Shown here one piece after another: positions 26,919-35,971 of a DNA stretch of 64,000 nt (its first letter is position 1; each line of letters starts with the position of its first letter). The position numbers and the translations under genes are program-made. Where the stretch lies: assembly GCA_963707145.1 (NCBI GenBank), contig CAVPOQ010000004.1, positions 186,001 through 250,000 on the forward strand. Direction: 5' to 3'. Under the pieces are notes generated by a model, which worked only from the letters and a program-made list of their open reading frames with translations, ran no database searches and was not told where the DNA came from. Source of the stretch: RPQJ01 sp963707145. GTDB lineage: Bacteria > Pseudomonadota > Gammaproteobacteria > Steroidobacterales > Steroidobacteraceae.

Positions 26919-28084
26919 GCCTGCGGGCGAGGCCGCCCCGGCGTCGCGCCACGCGCGGGCCGTCGCCCGCGCAGCTTGCCGGGCTCGCCGCGCAGCACGG
27001 CACGCCGCTGCTCGTGCTCGACCGTGCCACGCTGCGCAGCCAGTACCGGGCGCTCGCGGCCGCGCTGCCCGGCGTCGAGTTCTTCTACGCGCTCAAGCCG
27101 ATGCCGCACGCGGCGGTGGTCGCGACGCTGCGTGACCTCGGCTGCGGCTTCGACGTGGCCACCGCCGGCGAGATCGCGCTGGTGCGCTCGCAGGGGGTGG
27201 ATGCCGCGCGCTGCATCCACACGCACCCGATCAAGCGCGATGCGGAAATCCGTGCCGCGCTGCGCTTCGGCATCCGGACGTTCGTGGTCGACAACCCCGA
27301 CGAGATCCGCAAGTTCGTGCCGTACCGCCGCCGCGCCGGGCTGCTGCTGCGGCTCTCCTTCCGCAACCCCGCAGCGGTCGTGGACCTGTCGCGCAAGTTC
27401 GGCTGCGAGCCCGCGGCCGCCGCGCAGCTCGTGGAGTTCGCCCGCGGCCTCGGCGTGCGCGTGAAGGGGCTCAGCTTCCACGTGGGCTCGCAGGTTGCCG
27501 ATCCCTCGAAGTACGTCGAAGCGATCGACGCCTGCCGCGAGCTCGCCGGCCAGCTCGCGCAGCGCGGTCTGGGCCGCCTCGAAGTGCTCGACATCGGCGG
27601 CGGTTTCCCGGTCGCCTACGGTGGGCGCGCGGAGCCGATCAGCCACTTCTGCAGGCCGATCCGCCGTGCGCTCGCCAGCCTGCCGCCGGATCTACGCGTG
27701 ATCGCGGAGCCCGGGCGCTTCATCGCCGGGCCCGCCGGCACCTGCGTGGCCGCGGTGGTGGGACGCGCGCAGCGCGAGGGCCGCTGGTGGTATTACCTCG
27801 ACGACGGGCTGTACGGATCGTTCAGCGGCCAGCTGTTCGACCATGCCCTCTATCCCATCGAGTGCCTCGGCGGGCGGGGCGCGCGGCATCCGAGCGTGCT
27901 CGCCGGGCCCACCTGCGACAGCATCGACGTCATCCGCGAGGACATCCCGCTGCCGGAGCTCGAGGTGGGCGACCTGATCGCGGGGCGGATGATGGGCGCC
28001 TACACGGCGGCATCGGCCACGGACTTCAACTTCATCCCGCGGGCGAGGATCGTCGCCGTCGATGCGGGACAGCCAGGAGCCTGA
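26915..28084 (+). CDS. Group IV PLP decarboxylase (ornithine decarboxylase-like)
   Basis: The 389-residue protein has the alanine-racemase-type barrel with the PLP lysine K61 in FYALKPMP, the phosphate loop LDIGGGFPV and AEPGRF. The C-terminal sheet domain has Cys334-Asp335 in GPTCDSIDVI and MGAYTAASATDFN, the signature of eukaryotic-type ornithine decarboxylases and their bacterial lysine/ornithine relatives. It would make putrescine or cadaverine. Diaminopimelate decarboxylase is less likely, since the GPTCDS block and the short length fit ODC better. It overlaps tsaC by ATGA and is one base from comB, within a compact operon. Confidence 0.88.
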   Translation: MSLRARPPRRRATRGPSPAQLAGLAAQHGTPLLVLDRATLRSQYRALAAALPGVEFFYALKPMPHAAVVATLRDLGCGFDVATAGEIALVRSQGVDAARCIHTHPIKRDAEIRAALRFGIRTFVVDNPDEIRKFVPYRRRAGLLLRLSFRNPAAVVDLSRKFGCEPAAAAQLVEFARGLGVRVKGLSFHVGSQVADPSKYVEAIDACRELAGQLAQRGLGRLEVLDIGGGFPVAYGGRAEPISHFCRPIRRALASLPPDLRVIAEPGRFIAGPAGTCVAAVVGRAQREGRWWYYLDDGLYGSFSGQLFDHALYPIECLGGRGARHPSVLAGPTCDSIDVIREDIPLPELEVGDLIAGRMMGAYTAASATDFNFIPRARIVAVDAGQPGA

Positions 28085-28085
28085 C

Positions 28086-28787
28086 ATGAGCATGAAAATC
28101 GAGACGCTCGATCACGTGGCCGGAGCGCGCGAGGCGCGCGGCACGGCCGTGGTCATCGACGTCTTCCGCGCCTTCTCGGTGGCGGCCTACGCCTTCGACG
28201 CGGGCGCGGCGCGCGTGCTGCCGGCCGGCGAGATCGACGAGGCGCTCGAGCTCGGGCGCCGCTACCCGGGCGCGCTGCTCGCGGGCGAGCGTCACGCGCG
28301 CAGGCTGCCGGGCTTCGACGCCGGCAACTCGCCCACCGAGATCCGCGCCCTCGACCTGCGCGGCCGGGTGCTGGTGCACACGACGCACGCCGGCACGCAG
28401 GGGCTGGTGAACGCCGCGGGCGCCGACGAGGTGCTGACCGGCGCATTCGTGAACATCTCGGCCGTCTGCCGCTACCTGCGCGCGCGTGCGCCGGCGCAGG
28501 TGTCGCTGGTGCGCATGGGCCACGAGGCGCGCGAGCGCTGTGCGGAGGACGACCTGTACGCCGAGTGCCTGCGCCTGATGTTGCTCGACCGCCCGGCGCC
28601 CCTCGGCGAAGTACGCGAGCGGCTGCGCGAGGCGCCGGCCGCGGTGAAGTTCTTCGATCCGGACTGCGACTGGGCGCCGCGCGACGACTTCGACTACTGC
28701 ACCGACGTGGACCGCTTCGATTTCGTGCTGCGCGTGCGCCGCACGCCGGGCGAGCCGGTCGAACTCGAGCGCGTTGCTTCGCCGTGA
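28086..28787 (+). CDS. comB: ComB-like 2-phosphosulfolactate phosphatase
   Basis: The 233-residue protein matches the ComB family: VVIDVFRAFSVAAYAFDAGAARVLP at the N-terminus, LLAGERHARRLPGFDAGNSPTEI in the middle and LVHTTHAGTQGLVNA followed by ALTGAF-type VLTGAFVN. Methanogen ComB dephosphorylates phosphosulfolactate in coenzyme M synthesis. In bacteria the family is widespread and the substrate is often unproven. No other coenzyme M gene (comA, comC, comDE) is in the window, so a different phospho-substrate is possible. It starts one base after the decarboxylase stop and overlaps the transporter start. Confidence 0.85.
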   Translation: MSMKIETLDHVAGAREARGTAVVIDVFRAFSVAAYAFDAGAARVLPAGEIDEALELGRRYPGALLAGERHARRLPGFDAGNSPTEIRALDLRGRVLVHTTHAGTQGLVNAAGADEVLTGAFVNISAVCRYLRARAPAQVSLVRMGHEARERCAEDDLYAECLRLMLLDRPAPLGEVRERLREAPAAVKFFDPDCDWAPRDDFDYCTDVDRFDFVLRVRRTPGEPVELERVASP

Positions 28788-29983
28788 ACCTCGGGGCGGT
28801 CCCGGTCGAGTTCGTGCTGTTCGCGCTCACGCTGCTCGGCGTGGCGATGCTCCATCGCCACGCGCTCGCGGTGGCGGCGGGCGGACTCGTCGTGATCGCG
28901 CTCTACAAGCTCGCCACCACCGGCTTCCACGAGGGCCAGGGACTGCCGGGACTGCTCGCGCACGTGGGCGCCGAGGGATCTGGGCTCGCGAACCTCTTCA
29001 TGCTGCTCACCGGCTTCGCACTGCTGTCGCGACACTTCGAGGAGAGCCACCTGCCGAAACGGCTGCCCGACCTGCTGCCCGACGACTGGCGCGGCGGCTT
29101 CCTGCTGCTGGTGCTGGTGTTCGTGCTGTCGGGCATTCTCGACAACATCGCCGCGGCGCTGATCGGCGGCACCGTGGCCGCCTCGGTGTTCCGTGGCCGC
29201 GTGCACGTGGGCTACGTCGCTGCGCTGGTCGCGGCGTCGAACGCGGGCGGCGCCGGCAGCGTGATCGGCGACACGACCACCACGATGATGTGGATCGACG
29301 GCGTCAGTCCGCTCGCCGTGCTGCACGCCTACGTGGCGTCCGGCGCGGCGCTGCTCGTCTTCGGCATCCCCGCTGCCATCCAGCAGCAGCGCTACGCGCC
29401 GATCGCAGTGGCGGACGCGGCGCACACGGCGGTGGACTGGCCGCGCATGGCGATCGTCGCGACCGTCCTGGTCTGCGCAATCGTCGCCAACGTCGTCGCC
29501 AACCTGCATTTCACCGAGTACACGCATCACGTGCCGTTCCTCGGGCTGGCGGTGTGGGGCGCGCTGCTCGCCACCGCGGCGTGGCGCCGGCCCGACTGGT
29601 CGGCGCTGCCCGGCGCCGTGCAGGGCGCGATCTTCCTGCTGTGCCTCGTGACCGCGGCGACCATGATGCCGGTCGAGCGGCTGCCGGCTGCGTCGTGGCA
29701 GTCGGCCTTCGGTCTCGGGTTCGTCTCGTCCGTGTTCGACAACATCCCGCTCACCAAGCTCGCGCTGGAGCAGGGCGGTTACGACTGGGGAGTGCTCGCC
29801 TATGCGGTCGGCTTCGGCGGCTCGATGATCTGGTTCGGCTCCTCGGCGGGTGTGGCGATCACCGGCCTGTTCCCCGAGGCACGCTCGGTGTGGGCATGGA
29901 TCAGGGCGGGTTGGCACGTGGCGCTCGCCTACGTGGTCGGCTTCGCGGTGCTGCTCGCGACGCTCGGCTGGCACCCGAGCTGA
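28784..29983 (+). CDS. NhaD/ArsB-type ion transporter (citrate transporter superfamily)
   Basis: The 399-residue protein has about eleven hydrophobic segments. Its re-entrant-loop motifs LSGILDNIAAALIGGTVAAS and SSVFDNIPLTKLALEQGGYD contain the DN(I/P) signature shared by NhaD sodium/proton antiporters, ArsB and CitMHS carriers. A central AGGAGSVIGDTTTTMMWIDG segment is also typical of NhaD. It is therefore an inner-membrane cation antiporter or anion carrier; the substrate is not certain. The GTG start at 28784 overlaps the comB stop (GTGA). Confidence 0.82.
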   Translation: MNLGAVPVEFVLFALTLLGVAMLHRHALAVAAGGLVVIALYKLATTGFHEGQGLPGLLAHVGAEGSGLANLFMLLTGFALLSRHFEESHLPKRLPDLLPDDWRGGFLLLVLVFVLSGILDNIAAALIGGTVAASVFRGRVHVGYVAALVAASNAGGAGSVIGDTTTTMMWIDGVSPLAVLHAYVASGAALLVFGIPAAIQQQRYAPIAVADAAHTAVDWPRMAIVATVLVCAIVANVVANLHFTEYTHHVPFLGLAVWGALLATAAWRRPDWSALPGAVQGAIFLLCLVTAATMMPVERLPAASWQSAFGLGFVSSVFDNIPLTKLALEQGGYDWGVLAYAVGFGGSMIWFGSSAGVAITGLFPEARSVWAWIRAGWHVALAYVVGFAVLLATLGWHPS

Positions 29984-29995
29984 CGCGGCCGCAAC

Positions 29996-30614
29996 ATGAT
30001 CCGCAACGTAGTGTTCGACGTCGGCGGCGTGCTGGTGCGGCCTTCGCTACCAGCCGTTCATCGACTACCTCGCGGCGGCGGGCATCGACATGACCGACCT
30101 GCCTGCGTGGCTCGAGCGCGTGGACCTCGCCGCCCACGAGCGCGGCGAGATCACGGGCGAGGAACTGCTCGGCCGCGTGGCCGCGATGGCCGAGCGGCCG
30201 CTCGATCCGCGCGAACTGCAGGAGCGCTGGCTCGACATGTTCGATCGCGCCGACGAGATGTTCGAACTCGCCACCGGACTGATGGACGACTACCGCGTCT
30301 ACCTGCTGTCGAACGTTGGCGACCTGCACTGGCGGCACCTCGACGCGCGCTACGGGCTCGAGGCCCTCACCCACGGCGTGATCGCCTCGTTCCGCGTCGG
30401 TGCGGTGAAGCCCTCGGCCGCGATCTACCGCGAGGCGGAGCGGCGGCTCGGGCTCGACCCGACGGCCACCGTGTTCGTGGACGACCTGCCGCCCAACGTC
30501 AGAGGCGCCGAGGCCTGCGGCTGGCGCGCGATCCACCACGTGAGCGCGGCGCAGACCTGCCGCCGGCTGCACGAGCTCGGGGTAAGGCTGCCCGCGCCGC
30601 TCGCTCCGGAGTGA
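29996..30614 (+). CDS. HAD-superfamily hydrolase, class IA (one frame break)
   Basis: The N-terminus MIRNVVFDVGGVLVR carries the HAD nucleophile Asp. The rest lies in another frame from about 30040: YQPFIDYLAAAGIDMTDL, YLLSNVGDLHW (motif II), VIASFRVGAVKPSAAIYREA (motif III Lys) and VFVDDLPPNVRGAEACGW (motif IV). Two bases missing in GCGG at 30037-30040 (GCGCGG restored) join them as VRGLRYQPF and make 207 codons. The residue two after the nucleophile is Gly rather than Asp, as in the YihX-like branch. A small phosphatase acting on a sugar or nucleotide phosphate is likely. It lies 12 bases after the transporter gene. Confidence 0.85.
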
Positions 30615-30617
30615 ACG

Positions 30618-30971
30618 GTGCAGGCGATCCCATTCAGCATCCTGCTGCTCGCGCTGTCGAACGTCTTCATGACCTTCGCGTGGTATGCGCATCTGAAGAA
30701 CCTGAGCGGCAGCCCGTGGTACGTGGCCGCGCTCGTGAGCTGGGGCATTGCGTTGTTCGAGTACCTGCTGCAGGTGCCGGCGAACCGCATCGGCTACACG
30801 GCCATGACCCTGCCGCAGCTGAAGATCCTGCAGGAAGTGATCACGCTCACGGTGTTCGTGCCGTTCGTCGTCTTCTACATGCGCCAGCCGCTCAGGCTCG
30901 ACTACCTGTGGGCGGCGCTGTGCATGCTGGGCGCGGTGTACTTCATGTTCCGCGACGGCGCCGGCGCGTGA
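30618..30971 (+). CDS. DUF486-family small membrane protein
   Basis: The 117-residue protein, starting at GTG 30618, has four membrane helices. It carries the DUF486 pattern FMTFAWYAHLKNL, the stretch AALVSWGIALFEYLLQVPANRIGY and the segment LKILQEVITLTVFVPF. Such proteins belong to the drug/metabolite transporter clan and are annotated as inner-membrane proteins of unknown substrate. It begins three bases after the HAD gene, and its TGA overlaps the GTG start of the HIT-like gene. Confidence 0.9.
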   Translation: MQAIPFSILLLALSNVFMTFAWYAHLKNLSGSPWYVAALVSWGIALFEYLLQVPANRIGYTAMTLPQLKILQEVITLTVFVPFVVFYMRQPLRLDYLWAALCMLGAVYFMFRDGAGA

Positions 30972-31414
30972 CGGTCACGGCGATTCATCGGCGCGTCGAG
31001 GCCTGCCGCAGCGGCACGGATCCCACGCTGATCGTGCGTCTGCCCTCGGGCTGGGCCGTCATGGGCGACCCGCAGGTGCTGGCGGGCTACTGCCTGCTGC
31101 TGCCGGATCCCGTGGTGCCGCACCTCAACGCGCTGGGCAGCGACGGGCAGCTCGGGTTCCTCGCCGACATGGCGCGGCTCGGCCAGGCCGTGCACGAGCT
31201 CACCGGCGCACTGCGCATCAACTACGCGCTGTTCGGAAACCTCGAGCCCGCGCTGCACGCCCACGTCTTTCCGCGCTATGCGGACGAGCCTGCTTCGCTG
31301 CGCGCCGCGCACCCGTGGGCCTACGACTGGACCGAGGCGCGGCGCTTCGACGCCGCACGCGACGGCGTGCTGCTGCGGGCGCTGCGCGAGCGGCTGGTGG
31401 CTGGTTTTTCGTGA
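30968..31414 (+). CDS. HIT-like domain protein
   Basis: The 148-residue protein resembles histidine-triad hydrolases. It has a central VLAGYCLLLPDPVVPHLNAL strand-turn region, helix LGFLADMARLGQAVHEL, strand RINYALFGNLEPALHAHVFPRY and a C-terminal tail. The triad motif here reads H-A-H-V-F-P. Two histidines are in place but the third position of the usual H-x-H-x-H is Phe, as in some HIT-like relatives, so catalysis of the classical kind is uncertain. The GTG start at 30968 overlaps the DUF486 stop. It ends the run that begins with tsaC. Confidence 0.78.
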   Translation: MTVTAIHRRVEACRSGTDPTLIVRLPSGWAVMGDPQVLAGYCLLLPDPVVPHLNALGSDGQLGFLADMARLGQAVHELTGALRINYALFGNLEPALHAHVFPRYADEPASLRAAHPWAYDWTEARRFDAARDGVLLRALRERLVAGFS

Positions 31415-31490
31415 GCTGCCGCTCGTAATCGGCATGCCGCGGCCGCTGGCCGTCGTGTGAATGGCGGGGCGGAGGTTACGCTCACGGCCC

Positions 31491-32408
31491 ATGAACGATC
31501 GTCTCAGGCGCGTTGCGGCCGTCGTCGCAGTTGCCGCGCTCGCGATCCCCGCCGCCGCGCAGCAGGTGTACCGCTACAGGGACGAGCACGGCCAGTGGGT
31601 CTACACGGACCGCCGGCCGGCGTTGTCTGCGCCCGCCGAGGCCGTGGCACTGGCCGGCCGCGTCGCCTCGCCGCGCATCGTCGTGGAGGCACGGCCGAGC
31701 GGCGACGGCATCGCGCTGGTGGCCGTGAACGAGTGCCGCTGCCCGGTCGAGTTTGGCGTGCGTGCGGCCGGGCAGGGCGGGAGTGAGCGCGCCGCGCGCG
31801 GCGTGGTGGCGCCGCGCTCGGAGCAGGTGCTGCTGTCGCTCGAGTCGCCGCGCGGCAATGCCCCCGTGCCCTTCGACTACGGCTACGTGCTGGGCGATCC
31901 GGCGTCGACGCACGCACCGCCGGCCCCGTACCGGGCGCCATTCGCGCTCGCCCGGTCGTACGCCGTGACCCAGGCGCCTCCGGATGCCATCACGCACCGC
32001 GACCCCGGCAGCCGCCATGCCATCGACTTCGCGATGCCGGAGGGCAGCGCGGTGCATGCGGCGCGCGACGGAATCGTGATCGACGTCGCCCATCGCTTCT
32101 TCCGCAGCGGCACCACCCAGGAACTGCGCGACGAGGCCAACTACGTGCAGGTCCTGCACGACGACGGCACGACCGCGCTCTACGCCCACCTGCAGATGGA
32201 CACGGTGCGCGTTCGCCCGGGCCAGCGCGTCGCACGCGGCGAGTACATCGCGAACTCCGGCAGCACCGGCTTCTCGACCGGGCCGCATCTGCACTTCGTG
32301 GTGCTGCGCAACGCCGGGCTGCGCACCGAGTCGGTGGCGGTGAGCTTCGCGGGACCGCGCGGCGAGGCAGTCACGCCGCGCAGCGGGCGCGAGCTGACGG
32401 CCTACTGA
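31491..32408 (+). CDS. Exported M23-family metallopeptidase with DUF4124-like N-terminus
   Basis: The 305-residue protein has a signal peptide (MNDRLRRVAAVVAVAALAIP) and a DUF4124-like YRYRDEHGQWVYTDRRP segment. The C-terminal M23 domain contains the zinc ligands in SRHAIDFAMPEGS, AARDGIVIDV, LYAHLQMDTVRVRPGQ and STGPHLHFVVLRN. Enzymes of this family cut peptidoglycan peptide cross-links in the periplasm. All expected metal residues (H..D, H.H) are visible, so activity is plausible. Its 3' end overlaps the convergent amidohydrolase gene by seven bases. Confidence 0.9.
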   Translation: MNDRLRRVAAVVAVAALAIPAAAQQVYRYRDEHGQWVYTDRRPALSAPAEAVALAGRVASPRIVVEARPSGDGIALVAVNECRCPVEFGVRAAGQGGSERAARGVVAPRSEQVLLSLESPRGNAPVPFDYGYVLGDPASTHAPPAPYRAPFALARSYAVTQAPPDAITHRDPGSRHAIDFAMPEGSAVHAARDGIVIDVAHRFFRSGTTQELRDEANYVQVLHDDGTTALYAHLQMDTVRVRPGQRVARGEYIANSGSTGFSTGPHLHFVVLRNAGLRTESVAVSFAGPRGEAVTPRSGRELTAY

Positions 32409-33745
32409 GCCGGCCCCGGGCCACGCGCGTCGCGGAACACCACGCCGTCCTTCATCACGAAGGACACGCGCTTGAGCACCGTCACGTCGCGCAGCGGGTC
32501 GCCCGTCACCGCGATCAGGTCGGCGCGCTTGCCGGGCTCGAGCGTGCCAGCCTCCGCGGAGAGTCCGAGCAGCTCGGCGGCGCTCACGGTCGCCGCCACC
32601 AGCGCCTGCGACGGCGTCATCCCGTACTTCACCATCAGCTCGAACTCGTCGGCGTTGCGGCCATGCTTGCTGACGCCAGCGTCCGTGCCGAAGGCGACTT
32701 TCACGCCGCGCGGCACGACCTTGGCGAGCGACTCGCCGGTCACCTTGATGCGCCAGTCCACCTTGGCGCGCACGGCGGGGGAGTAGGCGTTGGGGTCGGC
32801 CGCGATGCGCTCTAGGTAGCCGTTCACGGTCGAGAGCGTCGGCACGTACCAGGCGCCGGACTTCACGAACAGCGCGATGCATTCGTCGTCGAGCACCGTG
32901 CCGTGCTCGATGGAGTCCACGCCCGCGAGCAGCGCGAGCTTCACGCCGTCGGCGCCGTGGGCGTGCACGGCGACCTTCTTGCCATACAGTCGCGCCGTCT
33001 CGACGATGGCGCGCGCCTCGTCCTCGAACATCTGCCGGCCGAGCCCGGCGCCGATGCGGCTGTTGACGCCGCCGGTCGTGGCGATCTTGATCAGGTCCAC
33101 GCCGCGCGCCACCTGCAGGCGCACCGCGCGCCGGCAGGCGTCGGGGCCGTCGCAGAGGTTGTCGTGACGGTCGAGCGCCTCGCGCAGGTCGTCGCGGAAG
33201 CCGAGCGCCGCGTCCATGTGACCGGCCGTCGTCGAAATCGAGGTGCCCGCGTCCACGATGTTGGGTCCGACGACCTTGCCGGCCCGAACCGCATCGCGCA
33301 GCGCGAGCGTGACGCCGTCGCGGTCGCCGAGGTTGCGCACCGAGGTGAAGCCGGCCGCGAGCGTCTTGTGCGCGTTGACCAGCGCGTTGTAGGCCTTCGC
33401 CGGCGGCTCGAGCTGCACCTCCTCGAGCTGCGAGGCGACGCCGCCGGTGTCGGACGTCAGGTGCACGTGGCTGTCGATCAGGCCCGGCAGCACGTAATGG
33501 TCGCGCAGGTCCACGACCTCCGCCTCTGGGAAGCCCGCGGCAGCGGCCGCGAGGTGCCCGTCGCGCACCTCCAGAACCTTGCCGTCGCGGATCACGATCG
33601 TGCTCGCACCGCGCGCGGGACGGCCGGGCCGGTCGAGCAGCTGGCCGGCCTGCACCACCACGATGCGGGGCGCGGGCGACTGGGCGATGGCCGCAACCGG
33701 GATGGACAGGGCGACGAGCGCGATGAGGAGGGCGTTGCGGCGCAT
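32402..33745 (-). CDS. Exported amidohydrolase (imidazolonepropionase/prolidase-like)
   Basis: The 447-residue protein starts MRRNALLIALVALSIPVAA, a signal peptide. The metal-dependent hydrolase core shows the first metal pair in GLIDSHVHLTSD, the lysine segment VDLIKIATTGGVNSR, HAHG, SIEHGTVLDDE, the catalytic Asp in VAFGTDAG, and the closing LEPGKRADLIAVTGDPL. These periplasmic enzymes are related to Xaa-Pro dipeptidases and imidazolonepropionase-like hydrolases; the substrate is not known. The ATG at 33745 was preferred over an upstream in-frame ATG because it begins the signal peptide. Confidence 0.9.
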   Translation of the reverse strand: MRRNALLIALVALSIPVAAIAQSPAPRIVVVQAGQLLDRPGRPARGASTIVIRDGKVLEVRDGHLAAAAAGFPEAEVVDLRDHYVLPGLIDSHVHLTSDTGGVASQLEEVQLEPPAKAYNALVNAHKTLAAGFTSVRNLGDRDGVTLALRDAVRAGKVVGPNIVDAGTSISTTAGHMDAALGFRDDLREALDRHDNLCDGPDACRRAVRLQVARGVDLIKIATTGGVNSRIGAGLGRQMFEDEARAIVETARLYGKKVAVHAHGADGVKLALLAGVDSIEHGTVLDDECIALFVKSGAWYVPTLSTVNGYLERIAADPNAYSPAVRAKVDWRIKVTGESLAKVVPRGVKVAFGTDAGVSKHGRNADEFELMVKYGMTPSQALVAATVSAAELLGLSAEAGTLEPGKRADLIAVTGDPLRDVTVLKRVSFVMKDGVVFRDARGPGPAQ

Positions 33746-33824
33746 GCGGGGAGTTCTCCACGGTGCGGGGTGGGTGGGACAGCAAGCCATTGCAGGTCGG
33801 ACGCGCGGACGGGAGCGTGCGGAC

Positions 33825-35912
33825 TCAGTCGTGCACGACTCTGAGCGCGCGCCGCAGTTCGCCGAGCGACGCGAGCGGCGGCGAGCAGGTCGTGCCGCGG
33901 CAGAGGTAGGCGACGACGCCAGCGGCGGGCCGCTTGTCGGCGAGCGCCGGCGGCAGCGACGCAGCGGACGCGGGAATCGCCAACACCGCTCGGCGCGGGT
34001 CGAACAGCCTGTCGAGCTCGGCGCGCCAGGCGGCGATGTCGGCCTCCGCGCCGCGGACCACGACCACCGGCGGCGGCGCGGTGAACTCGTCGAGCGCCAT
34101 CAGCAGGCTGGTGTGGGCGTGCGGGTAGCGTTCCAGCATCGGCCACGCGGCCCGCAGCGTGCGCTCCGCGGCGTCGAGGTAGCGTGGCTCCGCGAGCAGC
34201 CAGCCGAGGCGCAGCAGCACGCGCGCGGCGACCCCGTTGCCGGCGGGCGTGGCGTCGTCGCCGAACGTCTTCGGCCGCAGGATCAGCGACTCGTGATCAT
34301 CGGCGGTGAAGTAGAAGCCGCCGGCCTCGCGGTCCTCGAAGCGCGCGAGCAGCGCGTCGGCGAGTTCGACCGCCCATTCGAGCCACGGCCCATGCCAGCG
34401 CGCCTGCAGCAGTTCGAGCAGGCCCCAGGCGAGGAACGCGTGGTCGTCGAGGTAGGCCGGGAAGCGCGAGCGACCATCCTTGTGCACGGCGAGCAGGCGC
34501 CCGCCGGACCAGCAGTGGCGGCGCAGGAACTCCACGGCCCGCGCGGCGGAGTCCACGCAGTCCTCGCGCTCGAGCGCGCGGGCCGCGGCGGCGAGGCCCG
34601 CGATCGCGAGCCCGTTCCAGGCCGTGAGGATCTTCTCGTCGCGGCCCGGCCAGACGCGACGGTTGCGCACCTCGAGCAGCTTCGCGCGCGCCGAGTCGAG
34701 GGCCGCCTCGGCCTCGGTCTCGCTCACGCCGGCCTGCTCCGCGACTGCCGCGAGCGGCTCGAAGGCGTGCAGGTGCCAGCGTCCCTCGAAGTTCGCCTCG
34801 CGATCGAGCCCGAAGCGACGCGCGAATACGGCGTACTCGCGCTCGTCGAGCAGGCCGCGGACCTCGGCGGGCGTCCAGACGTAGAACTCGCCCTCGTGGC
34901 CCTCGGAGTCGGCGTCGAGCGTCGAGTAGTAGCCACCTCCGGGATGTTCCATGTCGCGGCGGATCCAGTCGGCGGTCTCCGCGGTGACGCGGCGAAACAG
35001 CGCCTCGCCAGTGGCCACTGCCGCCTGCGCGCTCACCGCCAGCAGCTGGCCGTTGTCGTACAGCATCTTCTCGAAGTGCGGGATCATCCAGTACGGGTCG
35101 ACCGAGTAGCGACAGAAGCCGCCGCCCAGCTGGTCGTAGAGACCGCCCTCGGCCATGCGCGTCAGCGTGAGCGTGGCGATGTAGAGCGCCTGCAGGTCGG
35201 GCGGGTCTGCATCGGCGGATGCGTGCCAGGTGCGCAGCAGGAACTCGAGGTTCATCGGGTGCGGGAATTTCGGCGCGCCGCCGAAGCCTCCGAACCGTCC
35301 GTCGAAGTCGCGCGCGAGCGCCTCGCGCGCGGCGGCCAGCGGGGCGCGCGACAGCTCGGCGCCGCCAGCTGCGGGCGCCGGCAGCAGTTGCCCGAACACC
35401 TCCACGAGCGCGTCGCCCTGGCGGCGGATGTCCTCGCCGTGCTCGCGGTAGTACTGCGCGGCGCGCGACAGCAGCTCGCGGAAGGCAGGCATGCCGTACT
35501 TCGGCTCGGGCGGGAAATACGTGCCGCCGAAGAACGGGCGGTGGTCGAGCGGCGAGAGGAACATGGTGAGCGGCCAGCCGCCGCCGCGCTGCGTGAGCAT
35601 CTGGTGCGCGGTCTGGTAGATGCGGTCGAGGTCGGGGCGCTCCTCGCGGTCCACCTTCACGTTCACGAACAGCTCGTTCATCAGCGCCGCCGTGGTCGAG
35701 TCCTCGAACGACTCGTGCGCCATGACGTGGCACCAGTGGCAGGCGGAGTAGCCGACCGAAAGCAGGATCGGCTTGTCCTCGGCGCGCGCCCGCTCGAGCG
35801 CCTCCGGACCCCACGGATACCAGTCCACCGGGTTGTCGGCATGCTGCAGCAGGTAGGGGCTCGTTTCGCCGGCGAGACGGTTGCGCGGCACGCGTTGCGG
35901 GTGTGTGTGCAT
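33825..35912 (-). CDS. YyaL-like protein: thioredoxin-like DUF255 domain plus glycosidase-like barrel
   Basis: The 695-residue protein starts MHTHPQRVPRNRLAGETSPY. An N-terminal thioredoxin-like domain carries CHWC in VGYSACHWCHVMAHESFED and PLTMFLSPLDHRPFFGGTYF. An (alpha/alpha)6-barrel follows (GRDEKILTAWNGLAIAGLA, FYFTADDHESLILRPKTFGDDATPAGN). Architecture and length match bacterial YyaL and mammalian spermatogenesis-associated protein 20. The function is unproven; a redox or sugar-epimerase role has been proposed. It is divergently placed from rlmI. Confidence 0.92.
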   Translation of the reverse strand: MHTHPQRVPRNRLAGETSPYLLQHADNPVDWYPWGPEALERARAEDKPILLSVGYSACHWCHVMAHESFEDSTTAALMNELFVNVKVDREERPDLDRIYQTAHQMLTQRGGGWPLTMFLSPLDHRPFFGGTYFPPEPKYGMPAFRELLSRAAQYYREHGEDIRRQGDALVEVFGQLLPAPAAGGAELSRAPLAAAREALARDFDGRFGGFGGAPKFPHPMNLEFLLRTWHASADADPPDLQALYIATLTLTRMAEGGLYDQLGGGFCRYSVDPYWMIPHFEKMLYDNGQLLAVSAQAAVATGEALFRRVTAETADWIRRDMEHPGGGYYSTLDADSEGHEGEFYVWTPAEVRGLLDEREYAVFARRFGLDREANFEGRWHLHAFEPLAAVAEQAGVSETEAEAALDSARAKLLEVRNRRVWPGRDEKILTAWNGLAIAGLAAAARALEREDCVDSAARAVEFLRRHCWSGGRLLAVHKDGRSRFPAYLDDHAFLAWGLLELLQARWHGPWLEWAVELADALLARFEDREAGGFYFTADDHESLILRPKTFGDDATPAGNGVAARVLLRLGWLLAEPRYLDAAERTLRAAWPMLERYPHAHTSLLMALDEFTAPPPVVVVRGAEADIAAWRAELDRLFDPRRAVLAIPASAASLPPALADKRPAAGVVAYLCRGTTCSPPLASLGELRRALRVVHD

Positions 35913-35971
35913 GGGTCGGAGGCGGGCGCTCGGATAGAATGGGGAACTATAGCGGAACGAGGTTTCCCACG

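Noticed and set aside
30968..31414. Classical HIT hydrolase with intact triad
   Set aside because: The third histidine of the motif is replaced by Phe (HAHVF), so only a HIT-like label is given.
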